Source: Acinetobacter equi (GTDB lineage Bacteria > Pseudomonadota > Gammaproteobacteria > Pseudomonadales > Moraxellaceae). Taken from it: 64,000 nucleotides of DNA. A program made the position numbers and the translations under genes. Of the stretch, positions 38,395 to 47,688 are shown one piece after another. The notes below the pieces were generated by a model. The model saw only the letters and a list, made by a program, of their open reading frames with translations, was not told the DNA's origin and did no database searches. Location of the stretch: NCBI RefSeq assembly GCF_001307195.1, contig NZ_CP012808.1, forward strand, positions 124,001 through 188,000. Reading direction: 5' to 3'. Position 1 is the first letter of the stretch. Every line of letters starts with the position of its first letter.

Positions 38395-40281
38395 ATGAGC
38401 GATATGACTTCCCCTACTTCTCAAGTAGCGGCTCTGATTAGCCGAGGCAAAGAGCAAGGTTACTTAACTTACGCTGAGGTTAACGATCATCTCCCAGACT
38501 CGATCACAGAAAGCGAACAAATTGAAGACATTATTCAAATGCTTCAAGACGTTGGTATTCCTGTGCATGAACGTGCGCCTGAATCTGATGATGCAATGTT
38601 TGAAGACACTGCTGAAGCTGCTGACGAAGTTGCAGAAGAAGAAGCGGCAGCTGTACTTGCATCTGTTGAAAATGAACCAGGTCGTACGACTGACCCTGTA
38701 CGTATGTATATGCGTGAAATGGGGACAGTTGAACTCTTAACTCGTGAAGGCGAAATTAGTATTGCAAAACGTATTGAAGAAGGGATTCGAGATGTCCTTC
38801 ATTCAATCGCATACTGGCCGAACGCAGTTGAAGTTGTATTAAAAGAATACCAAGATTATGAAACTGGCGAGCGTCGCCTTGCCGATATTCTTTCAGGTTA
38901 CTTAGATCCTGAAACTGACGAAGAGATTCCTGAAGTATTAGAAGAAGAAGCTGAACTTGATGAAGATGAAGTCCCTTCTACAAAATCGACTAAAGACGTA
39001 AAATTAGACGATGACGAAGAAGATGAAGAATCTGAAAGTGATGATGATTCTGAAGGCGAGTCAGGTCCAGATCCTGAAATTGCTAAAGTACGTTTTACTG
39101 AGCTTTCTGTTGCTTGGGAAAATACTAAAACTGTGCTTGCAAAACATGGTCGCAATAGCAAAGAAGGCGAAGCCGCTTTAGAAGCTTTAGCAACTGTGTT
39201 TATGATGTTTAAATTCACGCCTCGTTTATTTGACATCATTTCAGAAATGATTCGTGGTACTCACGAACAAATTCGTTTATCTGAACGTGAAGTAATGCGT
39301 TATGCAGTACGTCGTGGTCGTATGGATCGCACCCAATTCCGTACAACATTCCCGGGACAAGAATCTAACCCTGCTTGGTTAGATGAACAACTTGCTAAAA
39401 CACCAGCAGATATGCGCGGTTATTTAGAAAAAGTTCGTCCAGATGTTTTAGCATTCCAACAAAAAATTGCAGATATTGAAACTGATCTCAATTTAAGCGT
39501 AAAAGAAATTAAAGAAATTTCTAAGCGTATGGCTGTTGGTGAAGCAAAAGCACGTCGTGCGAAGAAAGAAATGGTTGAAGCAAACTTACGTTTGGTAATT
39601 TCGATTGCGAAAAAATATACCAACCGTGGTTTACAATTCCTTGATCTTATCCAAGAAGGTAACATCGGCTTGATGAAAGCTGTAGATAAGTTTGAATATC
39701 GTCGTGGTTACAAATTCTCTACTTATGCAACTTGGTGGATTCGTCAAGCAATTACACGTTCAATTGCCGACCAAGCACGTACTATTCGTATTCCAGTACA
39801 TATGATCGAGACAATTAACAAGATCAACCGTGTATCTCGCCAACTTCTTCAAGAAATGGGACGTGAGCCTACTCCTGAAGAATTAGGTGAACGTTTAGAA
39901 ATGGACGAAGTTAAAGTTCGTAAAGTACTTAAAATTGCCAAAGAGCCGATTTCTATGGAAACGCCAATTGGTGATGATGAAGATTCGCATCTTGGTGACT
40001 TCATTGAAGATGGTAACATCACTTCTCCAATTGATGCTGCAACTTCAGAAGGCTTAAAAGAAGCAACTCGTGAAGTACTTGAAAACTTAACTGAACGTGA
40101 AGCGAAAGTTCTAAAAATGCGTTTTGGTATTGATATGCCAACTGACCATACTTTAGAAGAAGTAGGTAAACAATTTGATGTTACACGTGAACGTATTCGT
40201 CAGATTGAAGCGAAAGCATTACGTAAATTACGTCACCCTTCTCGCTCTGAACACTTACGCTCTTTCTTAGAAAATGATTAA
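38395..40281 (+). CDS. rpoD: RNA polymerase primary sigma factor RpoD (sigma-70)
   Basis: Housekeeping sigma factor directing transcription from -35/-10 promoters. The 628 residues show region 1.1, the start of region 1.2 at [20 protein letters not shown], an acidic insert near 190-225, and regions 2.1-2.4 with [19 protein letters not shown] and [20 protein letters not shown]. Regions 3 and 4 end in the helix-turn-helix [18 protein letters not shown]. The ATG at 38395 follows GAAGAGTAAGCAAAG. It is followed by a terminator and the DUF493 gene. Confidence 0.98.
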   Translation: MSDMTSPTSQVAALISRGKEQGYLTYAEVNDHLPDSITESEQIEDIIQMLQDVGIPVHERAPESDDAMFEDTAEAADEVAEEEAAAVLASVENEPGRTTDPVRMYMREMGTVELLTREGEISIAKRIEEGIRDVLHSIAYWPNAVEVVLKEYQDYETGERRLADILSGYLDPETDEEIPEVLEEEAELDEDEVPSTKSTKDVKLDDDEEDEESESDDDSEGESGPDPEIAKVRFTELSVAWENTKTVLAKHGRNSKEGEAALEALATVFMMFKFTPRLFDIISEMIRGTHEQIRLSEREVMRYAVRRGRMDRTQFRTTFPGQESNPAWLDEQLAKTPADMRGYLEKVRPDVLAFQQKIADIETDLNLSVKEIKEISKRMAVGEAKARRAKKEMVEANLRLVISIAKKYTNRGLQFLDLIQEGNIGLMKAVDKFEYRRGYKFSTYATWWIRQAITRSIADQARTIRIPVHMIETINKINRVSRQLLQEMGREPTPEELGERLEMDEVKVRKVLKIAKEPISMETPIGDDEDSHLGDFIEDGNITSPIDAATSEGLKEATREVLENLTEREAKVLKMRFGIDMPTDHTLEEVGKQFDVTRERIRQIEAKALRKLRHPSRSEHLRSFLEND

Positions 40282-40350
40282 TTCATTTTCAAATAAATAG
40301 AAACTTGAATTTTTACGTTCAGTCTCCATTTATTAACTAAGACAGATATT

Positions 40351-40376
40351 AACGCCTGCATCTATGCAGGCGTTTT
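40351..40376 (+). terminator. Hairpin after rpoD, directly before the DUF493 gene
   Basis: Perfect stem AACGCCTGCA / TGCAGGCGTT with a TCTA loop, but only TTTT follows. The next gene starts 16 bases later, so partial read-through is likely. Confidence 0.75.
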
Positions 40377-40391
40377 GATAAAGGTATTTCA

Positions 40392-40679
40392 ATGACAGAC
40401 CGTACACCATCTCGTGAACTTCAAGAACATCTATGGGTCTTCCCTATGGATTATCCTATTAAGCTGATTGGTCTTGCTGGCGATGACTTACGTAATGCTG
40501 TAGCCGATATTTTTGTAAAACATTTTCCAGAATTTAATGCCGAAACATTAGTGATTACGCCATCACGTACTGGAAAATACCACTCAATTACAGCACAGCT
40601 TCGCTTTGATGAACTCGAACAAGTTCATGCAGTATATGCAGATTTAGCAGCTTGCCCATTGATTAAAACAGCACTTTAA
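40392..40679 (+). CDS. DUF493 (YbeD) family protein
   Basis: 95 residues matching the DUF493/YbeD family, small ACT-like alpha/beta proteins. The family pattern is visible: LWVFPMDYPIKLIG near residue 13, TPSRTGKYHSITAQLRF in the middle and a YADLAACPLIKTAL end. In E. coli ybeD lies next to lipB; here lipB is about 1 kb further on. AAGG lies 7 bases upstream. With a hairpin just ahead and no room for a promoter, it probably depends on transcription from rpoD. Confidence 0.88.
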   Translation: MTDRTPSRELQEHLWVFPMDYPIKLIGLAGDDLRNAVADIFVKHFPEFNAETLVITPSRTGKYHSITAQLRFDELEQVHAVYADLAACPLIKTAL

Positions 40680-40687
40680 TCAAAAAT

Positions 40688-40716
40688 AAAAAACACGCTA
40701 TAAAGCGTGTTTTTTA
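40688..40716. terminator. Bidirectional terminator after the DUF493 gene
   Basis: Stem AAAAAACACGC / GCGTGTTTTTT around TATAAA, between convergent genes. Confidence 0.9.
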
Positions 40717-40737
40717 TATCTATATATTAAACGATCT

Positions 40738-41469
40738 TTACATCAATCCATCTTGATACTTAACCGATGCATGTGCTCCATTACAAAATGGCTTATTCGA
40801 TGATTTACCACAACGACATAAAGCTTGTCTATTTCTAACCTCATAAGACTCACCTGTCGCACTTTCTACTCGAATCCCACCTCGAACCATCAAAGGTCCA
40901 CTACACCCAATGGCTGAATCTTCTATAGGATAAATTCCTGCATCTTCTGCTGATTCTATCGGTTGCATCGTTTTCTTATCTAGCAGCAATAACCGCCCTG
41001 CACTACATTGATTCACCATAAACTCAGTCAGTTTTTCATGTTCCTCACCCGATAATTGAACTTCATTCCAAATTCTTTCACCATTGTCACAAAAGCGTGA
41101 AAAGGCACAATATTTTTCATTATCCGTTAAAATTTGTGTTGGGCCCTCAATCGCCATAGAATTGTTTAAAAGCGGTTCAAAACTTGCTTGTTCTTCTAAA
41201 TTTTCTCCAGCATTTACATGAGAACCATCGCAAAATGGTGCATTTTTACTATGTCCACAACGGCATAAATACATCTCATCAGAAGTTTCAAATGTCTTTG
41301 CTTCCTCATAATATCCAGATTGTCTAGATTCATTTTGACGAATATATACTTGAATAAGCTTCGGCTCACCTAATACCTTATAGGGACCATTTTTGATTAC
41401 TTGAATGTAAATATTATCTGCAGCAGGTGTTGTTCCAATTTGGATAAGGTTTTGTGATTTTTTATTCAT
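40738..41469 (-). CDS. Double CDGSH iron-sulfur domain protein
   Basis: 243 residues with two CDGSH-type 2Fe-2S binding motifs. The first is CRCGHSKNAPFCDGSH (Cys69, Cys71, Cys80, His84); the second, near the C-terminus, is CRCGKSSNKPFCNGAH (Cys218, Cys220, Cys229, His233), with the Asp-Gly-Ser changed to Asn-Gly-Ala. Both keep the 3-Cys-1-His ligands. Between them are further Cys residues (CAFSRFC at 121-127, Cys155, Cys189) typical of a Fer4_19-like divergent cluster domain. Probably a cytoplasmic redox or cluster-transfer protein. Function unknown. Confidence 0.88.
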   Translation of the reverse strand: MNKKSQNLIQIGTTPAADNIYIQVIKNGPYKVLGEPKLIQVYIRQNESRQSGYYEEAKTFETSDEMYLCRCGHSKNAPFCDGSHVNAGENLEEQASFEPLLNNSMAIEGPTQILTDNEKYCAFSRFCDNGERIWNEVQLSGEEHEKLTEFMVNQCSAGRLLLLDKKTMQPIESAEDAGIYPIEDSAIGCSGPLMVRGGIRVESATGESYEVRNRQALCRCGKSSNKPFCNGAHASVKYQDGLM

Positions 41470-41627
41470 CTAAGCACCTATTTTATGTGACTTTTATTAC
41501 ATTAATACACCAATAATAATATTTATTCGACTTATTTTTCTAACTAAGTGTTACTTGATAATTCTTAAATCTTATCGGATCTTTAAATAAAAATATTCTA
41601 AATACCCCCTGAATGCATGGAATTTAC

Positions 41628-41633
41628 TATAAT
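41628..41633 (+). promoter_or_regulatory. TATAAT -10 element upstream of lipB
   Basis: A perfect TATAAT 41 bases before the lipB start; no convincing -35 at 17 bases. Promoter activity is inferred. Confidence 0.4.
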
Positions 41634-41673
41634 CAACCATTGCTGATTTAAATAACGTAAAGGTTTATTTTCA

Positions 41674-42336
41674 TTGAATACTCATTTAAAGCCAAAGTTA
41701 AATATTCGTGTTTATCATGATCTAACCGCATATGAAGATCGTTTTCTTGAAATGAAACAATTAACAGAACAGCGTGATGAAAATACAGCAGATGAACTTT
41801 GGATTTTGCAGCACCATGATGTGCTCACTCAAGGTCAAGCAGGTAAACCTGAACACATTTTAATGCCTTCTAATATCCCTGTGGTTCAAACAGATCGTGG
41901 TGGTCAAGTAACATGGCATGGGCCTGGTCAATTGGTCGCATATTTTATGTTTGACCTAAATCGCTTAGGTTGGAATGTTCGCACTCTCGTTTCCTATGCT
42001 GAAAATTTAATGATTGAGTTACTCAAAAAATACAATATTGATGCTTATGCCAAACCAGATGCACCAGGTGTTTATGTCAATGAGCGTAAAATTGGCTCTT
42101 TAGGATTTAAAATTCGTAAAGGTCGTAGTTATCATGGTTTAGCTTTGAATATTGATTGTGATTTATTTGGTTTCCACACAATTAATCCTTGTGGATATGC
42201 AGGATTAGAAATGGTTCGTGTCATGGATTTAGTTACCGACTATCCTAACTTTGATCGATTAAGTAAAGATATGATTGAAACTTTAGAACAGAGTGGTTAC
42301 TTTAGTGAAGTCACGACTCAACCCTATCGTGCATAA
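41674..42336 (+). CDS. lipB: Octanoyl-[acyl-carrier-protein]:protein N-octanoyltransferase LipB
   Basis: Transfers octanoate from ACP to lipoyl domains, the first step of lipoate synthesis for the 2-oxoacid dehydrogenases. The 220 residues show the family motifs [34 protein letters not shown] (catalytic Lys region) and [10 protein letters not shown] with the acyl-accepting Cys173. The start appears to be TTG at 41674: no ATG precedes the first conserved segment in frame. A -10-like TATAAT is 41 bases upstream. Confidence 0.95.
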   Translation: MNTHLKPKLNIRVYHDLTAYEDRFLEMKQLTEQRDENTADELWILQHHDVLTQGQAGKPEHILMPSNIPVVQTDRGGQVTWHGPGQLVAYFMFDLNRLGWNVRTLVSYAENLMIELLKKYNIDAYAKPDAPGVYVNERKIGSLGFKIRKGRSYHGLALNIDCDLFGFHTINPCGYAGLEMVRVMDLVTDYPNFDRLSKDMIETLEQSGYFSEVTTQPYRA

Positions 42337-42412
42337 GTACTTTACTTATGCTAGAAAAACAAATAGAGTAATTGCTCTAAAATAAAACAATTAACCGAAA
42401 GGATGAATGTGT

Positions 42413-42946
42413 GTGATTACGACTAAATCCGTAAAACCTACATTACAACTCGCTTATGTAAAACTCATGATGGATGTCATTGGTCGCGGCTTAGTGATGG
42501 CAAGTCAAGTTGATGAAGAAGTAAAGCAGGAAGTCACAAAATTTCCTGCAAACTTTGTACTTTCAATGAATGTTTTTCCTAATGGCCCTGCCTTCATTGC
42601 TCAAATTACAGAAGATCATCAACTTAAATTACTTTCTCAAGTTGAAAAAAAACCTGATTTAACCATTACATTTAAGCATCTTCATCATGCATTTCTTGTA
42701 TTTTCATTTCAAGAAAGTACTGCACAAGCTTTTGCAAATGACAGAATGATTGCAGATGGTGATCTTTCCTATGCAATTCGTTTGGTTCGTTGTTTAAATA
42801 AAATGGAATCATTAATTTTACCAAAACTAGTTGCTGAACTTGCAGTTAAAGAATATCCAGAAACACTTACATTAAAGGAAAAACTCGTAGGTGCTTCAAA
42901 TATCTATTTAAAAATTGCTCAATCATATTTCAAAAGGAGCGTATAA
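42413..42946 (+). CDS. SCP2 sterol-binding-domain protein
   Basis: About 177 residues; the central part (VLSMNVFPNGPAFIAQ, PDLTITFKHLHHAFLVFSF) fits the SCP2 lipid-binding fold. I chose GTG 42413 because AAAGGA is then 9 bases upstream; ATG 42407 is too close to it. The C-terminal tail contains the Shine-Dalgarno of the next gene, whose ATG lies 1 base after this stop, so the two are coupled. Possibly binds a fatty or isoprenoid substrate for the neighbouring dehydrogenase; that is inference. Confidence 0.78.
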   Translation: MITTKSVKPTLQLAYVKLMMDVIGRGLVMASQVDEEVKQEVTKFPANFVLSMNVFPNGPAFIAQITEDHQLKLLSQVEKKPDLTITFKHLHHAFLVFSFQESTAQAFANDRMIADGDLSYAIRLVRCLNKMESLILPKLVAELAVKEYPETLTLKEKLVGASNIYLKIAQSYFKRSV

Positions 42947-42947
42947 C

Positions 42948-44132
42948 ATGGCTAAGCCTTATTATGAATTTTTCTGTCCTGTAAAAGTCATTGCTGGTCA
43001 TGCTGCGCTGGAACATATTCCATTTGAGCTTTCAACATTGGGTGCAACTCGCCCAATGATTATTACAGATAAAGGGGTTCGTAGTAATAATCTACTCGCT
43101 CCTATTGAAGTAGCATTTGAATCTACAGATGCTGTTATTGGCTATATTTTTGATGATGTGCCACCTGACTCAAGCTTAGAAACAGTAAGAAAAGCTGCTC
43201 AATTTTATCGTGAGCATCAATGTGATGCCATTATTGCTGTTGGCGGTGGTTCGGTTATTGATACCTCTAAAGCAACCAACATTTTGGTGTCTGAAGGTGG
43301 CGATGATCTTTTAAAATATTCAGGTGCACATAATTTACCAAAACCCTTAAAACCATTTTTTGTCATTCCAACAACATCTGGTACTGGCTCTGAAGTTACT
43401 ATGGTTGCTGTTGTTTCAGATCCTATTAAAAATATGAAATTAGCATTTGCATCTTATTATTTAATGCCGCACGCTGCTATTTTAGATCCGCGTATGACAC
43501 AGACATTGCCTCCACATTTAACCGCAATGACTGCAATGGATGCAATGACACATGCAATTGAAGCCTATTCATGTATGGCAGCAAATCCTATTTCAGATGC
43601 CTATGCAACCGCTGCAATTCAAAAAATTGCCAATAATCTATTCAATGTTCTAGACAATCCATCAGATGCACAAGGTCGTTTAGAACTCGCTCAAGCTTCA
43701 ACAATGGCAGGCATTGCTTTTTCTAACTCTATGGTTGGCTTAGTTCATTCACTTGGTCATGCACTTGGTGCAGTTGCCCACTTGCCTCATGGCTTATGCA
43801 TGAACCTATTCTTACCGTATATATTGGAATATAACAAAGAAGCTAATGGAGATAAAATAGCAGATCTTCTACTACCACTTGCTGGTGCTGATATTTTTGC
43901 TCAAACGCCTGCTCATCTTCGTACAGAAAAGACAATTTCAACTATTTTGGCAATTCGTGACCGTTTATTTGCCTTAACCAAATTGCCTCGTACATTAAGT
44001 GAAACAGGTAAAGTGACAGAAGCTCAATTAGATGAAATTGCTGAAAAAGCTTTAAATGATGGTTCGATTATCTATAATCCCAAAGAAGCCAACTTAGATG
44101 ATCTAAAAACTATCTTAAAAAAAGCTTGGTAA
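42948..44132 (+). CDS. Iron-containing alcohol dehydrogenase (type III)
   Basis: 394-residue NAD(P)-dependent group III alcohol dehydrogenase. The nucleotide-binding GGGSVIDTSKA (about 97-107) and PTTSGTGSEVT are present. The metal ligands fit: Asp in AILDPRMT, His in MDAMTHAIEAYS, and two His in GLVHSLGHALGAVAHLPHG. The start at 42948 has AAAGGAG 7 bases upstream; an earlier in-frame TTG inside the SCP2 gene is rejected. It is coupled to the SCP2 gene. Alcohol specificity unknown. Confidence 0.94.
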   Translation: MAKPYYEFFCPVKVIAGHAALEHIPFELSTLGATRPMIITDKGVRSNNLLAPIEVAFESTDAVIGYIFDDVPPDSSLETVRKAAQFYREHQCDAIIAVGGGSVIDTSKATNILVSEGGDDLLKYSGAHNLPKPLKPFFVIPTTSGTGSEVTMVAVVSDPIKNMKLAFASYYLMPHAAILDPRMTQTLPPHLTAMTAMDAMTHAIEAYSCMAANPISDAYATAAIQKIANNLFNVLDNPSDAQGRLELAQASTMAGIAFSNSMVGLVHSLGHALGAVAHLPHGLCMNLFLPYILEYNKEANGDKIADLLLPLAGADIFAQTPAHLRTEKTISTILAIRDRLFALTKLPRTLSETGKVTEAQLDEIAEKALNDGSIIYNPKEANLDDLKTILKKAW

Positions 44133-44154
44133 TTTAGAAAAAATGGGCGAATAT

Positions 44155-44197
44155 AGCCCCAAATTCAGCCTGATGTTTTTTTAAACATTGGGCTTTT
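44155..44197 (+). terminator. Terminator after the alcohol dehydrogenase
   Basis: Composite hairpin with GCCC / GGGC outer and ATGTTT / AAACAT inner arms and a short T-run, 25 bases past the stop. The stem is imperfect. Confidence 0.5.
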
Positions 44198-44329
44198 ATG
44201 TTGCAGATCACAAAGTCATGCCCTAAAAAGGAAAATGGCACATTTTCTGCTAAAAAAATCTTGGAAAACTACTTACAAAAGGCGATATTTTAGGATAGAT
44301 TGGCGCTCTTTTGTTTGAAAGCACAGGGG

Positions 44330-44352
44330 GGATCGTTCGTCTCAAACGATCC
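44330..44352 (+). promoter_or_regulatory. Hairpin or operator in the leader of the APC permease
   Basis: GGATCGTT (44330-44337) and AACGATCC (44345-44352) form a perfect 8-bp inverted repeat with a 7-base centre, 49 bases before the permease start. There is no T-run, so it looks more like an operator or leader structure than a terminator. Confidence 0.45.
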
Positions 44353-44400
44353 TGAATACATATGACTGATCCTTGATCAACGATTAAGAGGATAACGCCG

Positions 44401-45801
44401 TTGACTAATACTTCTGGGACTCAATCGGCAGCTAAACTGCAAAAAACGCTGGGACTCTGGCACATCATTATTATTGGTTTAGCTTATATTCAACCAATGA
44501 CATTATTTGATACATTTGGTTTAGTATCTGAGCAAAGTCATTTACATGTACCTACCTCATATATTATTGCACTTATTGCAATTTTATTTACCTCTATTAG
44601 CTATGGTCATATGATCCGTCGTTATCCATCTTCTGGATCGGCTTATACCTATGCACAAAAATCTCTCCATCCAAATATTGGATTTATGGTGGGTTGGTCA
44701 TCTTGGTTAGACTATTTATTGTCGCCAATGGTGAATATTATCCTTGCTGTAATTTACTTAGAAGCACTCTTCCCTTCGGTTAACCACTGGGTTTGGGTTG
44801 TTGTATTAACAGCATTTATGACAGGTATTAACCTTCGTGGTGCTCGCTTTGTTGCAAACTTCAACAGCTTAATTGTTTTAGTCCAATTACTCGTCATCGC
44901 AATCTTTACTTGGATGGTTTATACAAAACTCCAAGCAGGATTTAATGCAAATGGACCAATTACAGCAGAAGAACGTTACCAGCTTTGGAGTTTAGAACCT
45001 TTCTGGAATTCAATTACTTCAGTTGGTGCACTAATTACAGGTGCAACTCTACTGTGCTTCTCTTTTACTGGTTTTGACTCACTAAGCTCACTTGCTGAAG
45101 AAACAAAAGATACTGAAAAAACACTACCTAAAGCAATTTTCTTAACAGCATTAATTGCAGGTATTATTTTCATTATCAGCACATACTTTATGCAACTGTA
45201 TTTCCCAAGCGAACCTGGTAAATACTTCAAAAATATTGCTGAAACTCAACCAGAAATTTTAATGCTTGTTGGTGGTTCATTATTCCAATCTTACGTCTTA
45301 ACCTTTGCGATTGTTACAGTAATGGCATCAGGTATTTCTGCTCATGCAGGTGTATCGCGCCTAATGTTTGTAATGGGTCGTGATGGTGTTATTAATAAGA
45401 AAATTTTTGGACATATTAGCCCTAAAAATTACACACCTTCATACAACATTATGATTGTTGGTGCTGTGGCTTTAACAGCAGGCTTTATGGACTTAGACAT
45501 TGTAATTTCAATGATTAGTTTCGGTGCATTAACAGCATTTACTTTTGTAAATTTATCAGTGATTTCTCGTTATGCATTACGAGATGGTCGAACTAAAACA
45601 GCAAAAGAAATTTTCAATTATGTCATTATTCCATTACTAGGCTTCATCAGTATTTTTGCCATGTGGCTAGAAATTGAAGAAACCGCATTGAAATATGGTT
45701 TATGGTGGGCAATGATCGGGATTATGTATCTTGGTTATAAAACTAAAGGATTCAAACAACCTGCTCCACAACATAATGAGTTTGATGACTCAATCAAGTA
45801 A
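44401..45801 (+). CDS. APC-family amino acid/polyamine permease
   Basis: 466-residue inner-membrane permease with about 12 hydrophobic helices. The first helix carries the unwound-substrate-site motif GLAYIQPMTLFDTFG, and FTGFDSLSSLAEETKD near residue 222 is the characteristic APC segment of helix 6 onward. The start is TTG at 44401, with AGAGGATAA upstream. Substrate is unknown; the family includes putrescine, arginine and aromatic amino acid carriers. The leader contains an 8-bp inverted repeat. Confidence 0.9.
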   Translation: MTNTSGTQSAAKLQKTLGLWHIIIIGLAYIQPMTLFDTFGLVSEQSHLHVPTSYIIALIAILFTSISYGHMIRRYPSSGSAYTYAQKSLHPNIGFMVGWSSWLDYLLSPMVNIILAVIYLEALFPSVNHWVWVVVLTAFMTGINLRGARFVANFNSLIVLVQLLVIAIFTWMVYTKLQAGFNANGPITAEERYQLWSLEPFWNSITSVGALITGATLLCFSFTGFDSLSSLAEETKDTEKTLPKAIFLTALIAGIIFIISTYFMQLYFPSEPGKYFKNIAETQPEILMLVGGSLFQSYVLTFAIVTVMASGISAHAGVSRLMFVMGRDGVINKKIFGHISPKNYTPSYNIMIVGAVALTAGFMDLDIVISMISFGALTAFTFVNLSVISRYALRDGRTKTAKEIFNYVIIPLLGFISIFAMWLEIEETALKYGLWWAMIGIMYLGYKTKGFKQPAPQHNEFDDSIK

Positions 45802-45812
45802 TCAAACATTAG

Positions 45813-45838
45813 AAAAGGCGCTTCAGGCGCCTTTTTTA
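45813..45838. terminator. Terminator after the APC permease
   Basis: Perfect stem AAAAGGCGC / GCGCCTTTT with loop TTCAG, followed by more Ts; shared by the convergent unknown gene. Confidence 0.9.
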
Positions 45839-45848
45839 TTTGAATCTA

Positions 45849-46310
45849 TTATTTAATAATGCAATCAAATCCCATTTGTGTTGGAATCGTATTATCTTTA
45901 ATACCCAATTGCTTAATAAATGCTTGTCTACTCTCAATATTTTTTTGATCAATGGGGCTTAACGATGCTTGATTTTGACGTAGTAATTTATATGTATCAT
46001 TAATAACACTTTGAAAGATATTACAGATTTCAACTCTTTTAGGTTGCTTTAGCATACGTCCACGCCAAGTCCACTCAAAGTCATCACGCGTCAAATGGCT
46101 CCCCCATTCCTCAATACTCGTATTTAGGCGTAATTTCATTAATTCTAGCTTTTGTTTTACATCTTCTTGAACCAAAGATGGAAATGCCTGCTCTACAGTA
46201 GAAATCTGCTCTTCTGAATCTGCTGCATACACGTACCCCACACTAGAAAACAAAAATAAAATCCCTGCAAAACAACCCTGTAATGGTTTCAATAATTGTT
46301 GTTTAAGCAT
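45849..46310 (-). CDS. Secreted protein of unknown function
   Basis: 153 residues from ATG 46310, chosen because AAAGG lies about 10 bases upstream; in-frame ATGs at 46319 and 46349 give longer, less signal-like N-termini. A signal peptide (LQGCFAGILFLFSSVGYVYA) ends near AADSEE. The mature helical part has Cys in EICNIFQSV and near the C-terminus in FDCIIK, possibly a disulfide. No family recognised. Likely periplasmic. Confidence 0.65.
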   Translation of the reverse strand: MLKQQLLKPLQGCFAGILFLFSSVGYVYAADSEEQISTVEQAFPSLVQEDVKQKLELMKLRLNTSIEEWGSHLTRDDFEWTWRGRMLKQPKRVEICNIFQSVINDTYKLLRQNQASLSPIDQKNIESRQAFIKQLGIKDNTIPTQMGFDCIIK

Positions 46311-46529
46311 TAAACACATACCTTTATGTTTTTCACGAGTGTAACCCAATTTTCATACCAAAAAGTGTGAAATAAATAACATAATAATTCAAATCAAGTT
46401 TTTATTCTAATGTGATTAGAAACAATTTAATAAAGTTTTTAGTTTTATTTTTAAAGCAAATTTCATCTTATCTTAAGGCATTATTATTGCTTAACCTTTT
46501 GTTTATATACTCAATAAGGTCAATTTCGC

Positions 46530-47636
46530 ATGAAAAAAATGTTCCCTCTTGGTTGTGCTGGGCTTGGTATTCAAGCATCTTCATTTGAATATCCAGTTTC
46601 TTTAAATGAACCAAGCATTGGTGAAAAATTTGCATTACTTAAAGATGCAGAAGTTTGGGACTTTCTCGACCATATTCCAATTCATGCCAATTTAATTGAT
46701 GATTATATTCATGCAAGTCAAAACTCTAACATTCCAATTCTTTCAGGCTATGGATGCTATGTTTGGGGTAATCATGAAACTGAGTTTAAAACCAATATCG
46801 ATTTAACAGCTGCTGTTGGGGCGAAATATCATAATATTATGATGGCAGCAAAAGACATTAATAAAAACTATTTAAGTAATGAAGAGATTGCCCAAGCATA
46901 TCTTTATTTTTATGAATATGCACTTAAAAAAGGGATTAACATTAGCTTTGAAAATCATGTCGATAATTGGTCTGAAGATTACCGCAGAGTCATACAAGTT
47001 GCTGAACTTGTTCAAAAAGAAGGTGTACCATTTCAATTAGCTATGGATTACAGTCATTGTATTTTTAAAATAGAAAATAACATCGAAACACATATTTCTT
47101 TTCAAGGAGATACAGAGGCTATTCGTAAATTAGATCCTTTTAATTCCGATAGTTATGCTGATGACTGGCTACAAAAAAATCTAGTACATTGGGGGCAAAT
47201 TCGCCCTGCTATACCGAATGGTCCTAGAAATATATGGGCAAGTGAAAGTAGTCCTTGGGAAGGTTTTGGTATTGATCGACCTGGGCGCGGTATCCAATAT
47301 CCATTTCAACAACCTCAAAAGGGTGAATGCCCACATGATGATTGGCATGCACATAAACTAGCTTGTACCAAGGAAGTAATACGTAAATTAATTGATAGTT
47401 ATTTATATAATGAAGATTCCAATTTCAAAATTATGACTGTAGACAATATTAACTTATGGTCTTATGGTTTAGGCTGGAAATATAACATGTACCAAGATAG
47501 TTGCTCTGTTGCAAAATATATTCGTGAAATTTATGCTGAAAGAAGTGCAATTTATGAAGCAAAACAAAAACTAAATGCCAATCATGAACAGTTTGTACAG
47601 CAATATCGTTTTAATGCATTCGAAATAAATGGTTAA
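46530..47636 (+). CDS. Xylose isomerase-like TIM-barrel protein
   Basis: 368 residues resembling the AP endonuclease family 2/xylose isomerase-like TIM-barrel superfamily. Candidate metal-binding segments are ISFENHVDNW (Glu/His), LAMDYSHCIF (Asp/His) and DWHAHK. The protein is longer than typical sugar epimerases of this fold, with an extra C-terminal 100 residues. The substrate is not recognisable. It is convergent with a 2-oxoglutarate-type dioxygenase gene; a joint pathway is only an inference. Confidence 0.65.
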   Translation: MKKMFPLGCAGLGIQASSFEYPVSLNEPSIGEKFALLKDAEVWDFLDHIPIHANLIDDYIHASQNSNIPILSGYGCYVWGNHETEFKTNIDLTAAVGAKYHNIMMAAKDINKNYLSNEEIAQAYLYFYEYALKKGINISFENHVDNWSEDYRRVIQVAELVQKEGVPFQLAMDYSHCIFKIENNIETHISFQGDTEAIRKLDPFNSDSYADDWLQKNLVHWGQIRPAIPNGPRNIWASESSPWEGFGIDRPGRGIQYPFQQPQKGECPHDDWHAHKLACTKEVIRKLIDSYLYNEDSNFKIMTVDNINLWSYGLGWKYNMYQDSCSVAKYIREIYAERSAIYEAKQKLNANHEQFVQQYRFNAFEING

Positions 47637-47644
47637 CATCTTAT

Positions 47645-47675
47645 AAATAAAGCACTCAAATGAGTGCTTTATTTT
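47645..47675. terminator. Bidirectional terminator
   Basis: Perfect 14-bp stem AAATAAAGCACTCA / TGAGTGCTTTATTT with a 2-base centre between convergent genes. Confidence 0.9.
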
Positions 47676-47688
47676 CATTCATTCAGTT

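Noticed and set aside
38898..39239. 113-codon Ser-rich open frame antisense to rpoD
   Set aside because: It is the complement of the acidic Glu/Asp insert of RpoD, which reads as Ser/Leu-rich by composition.
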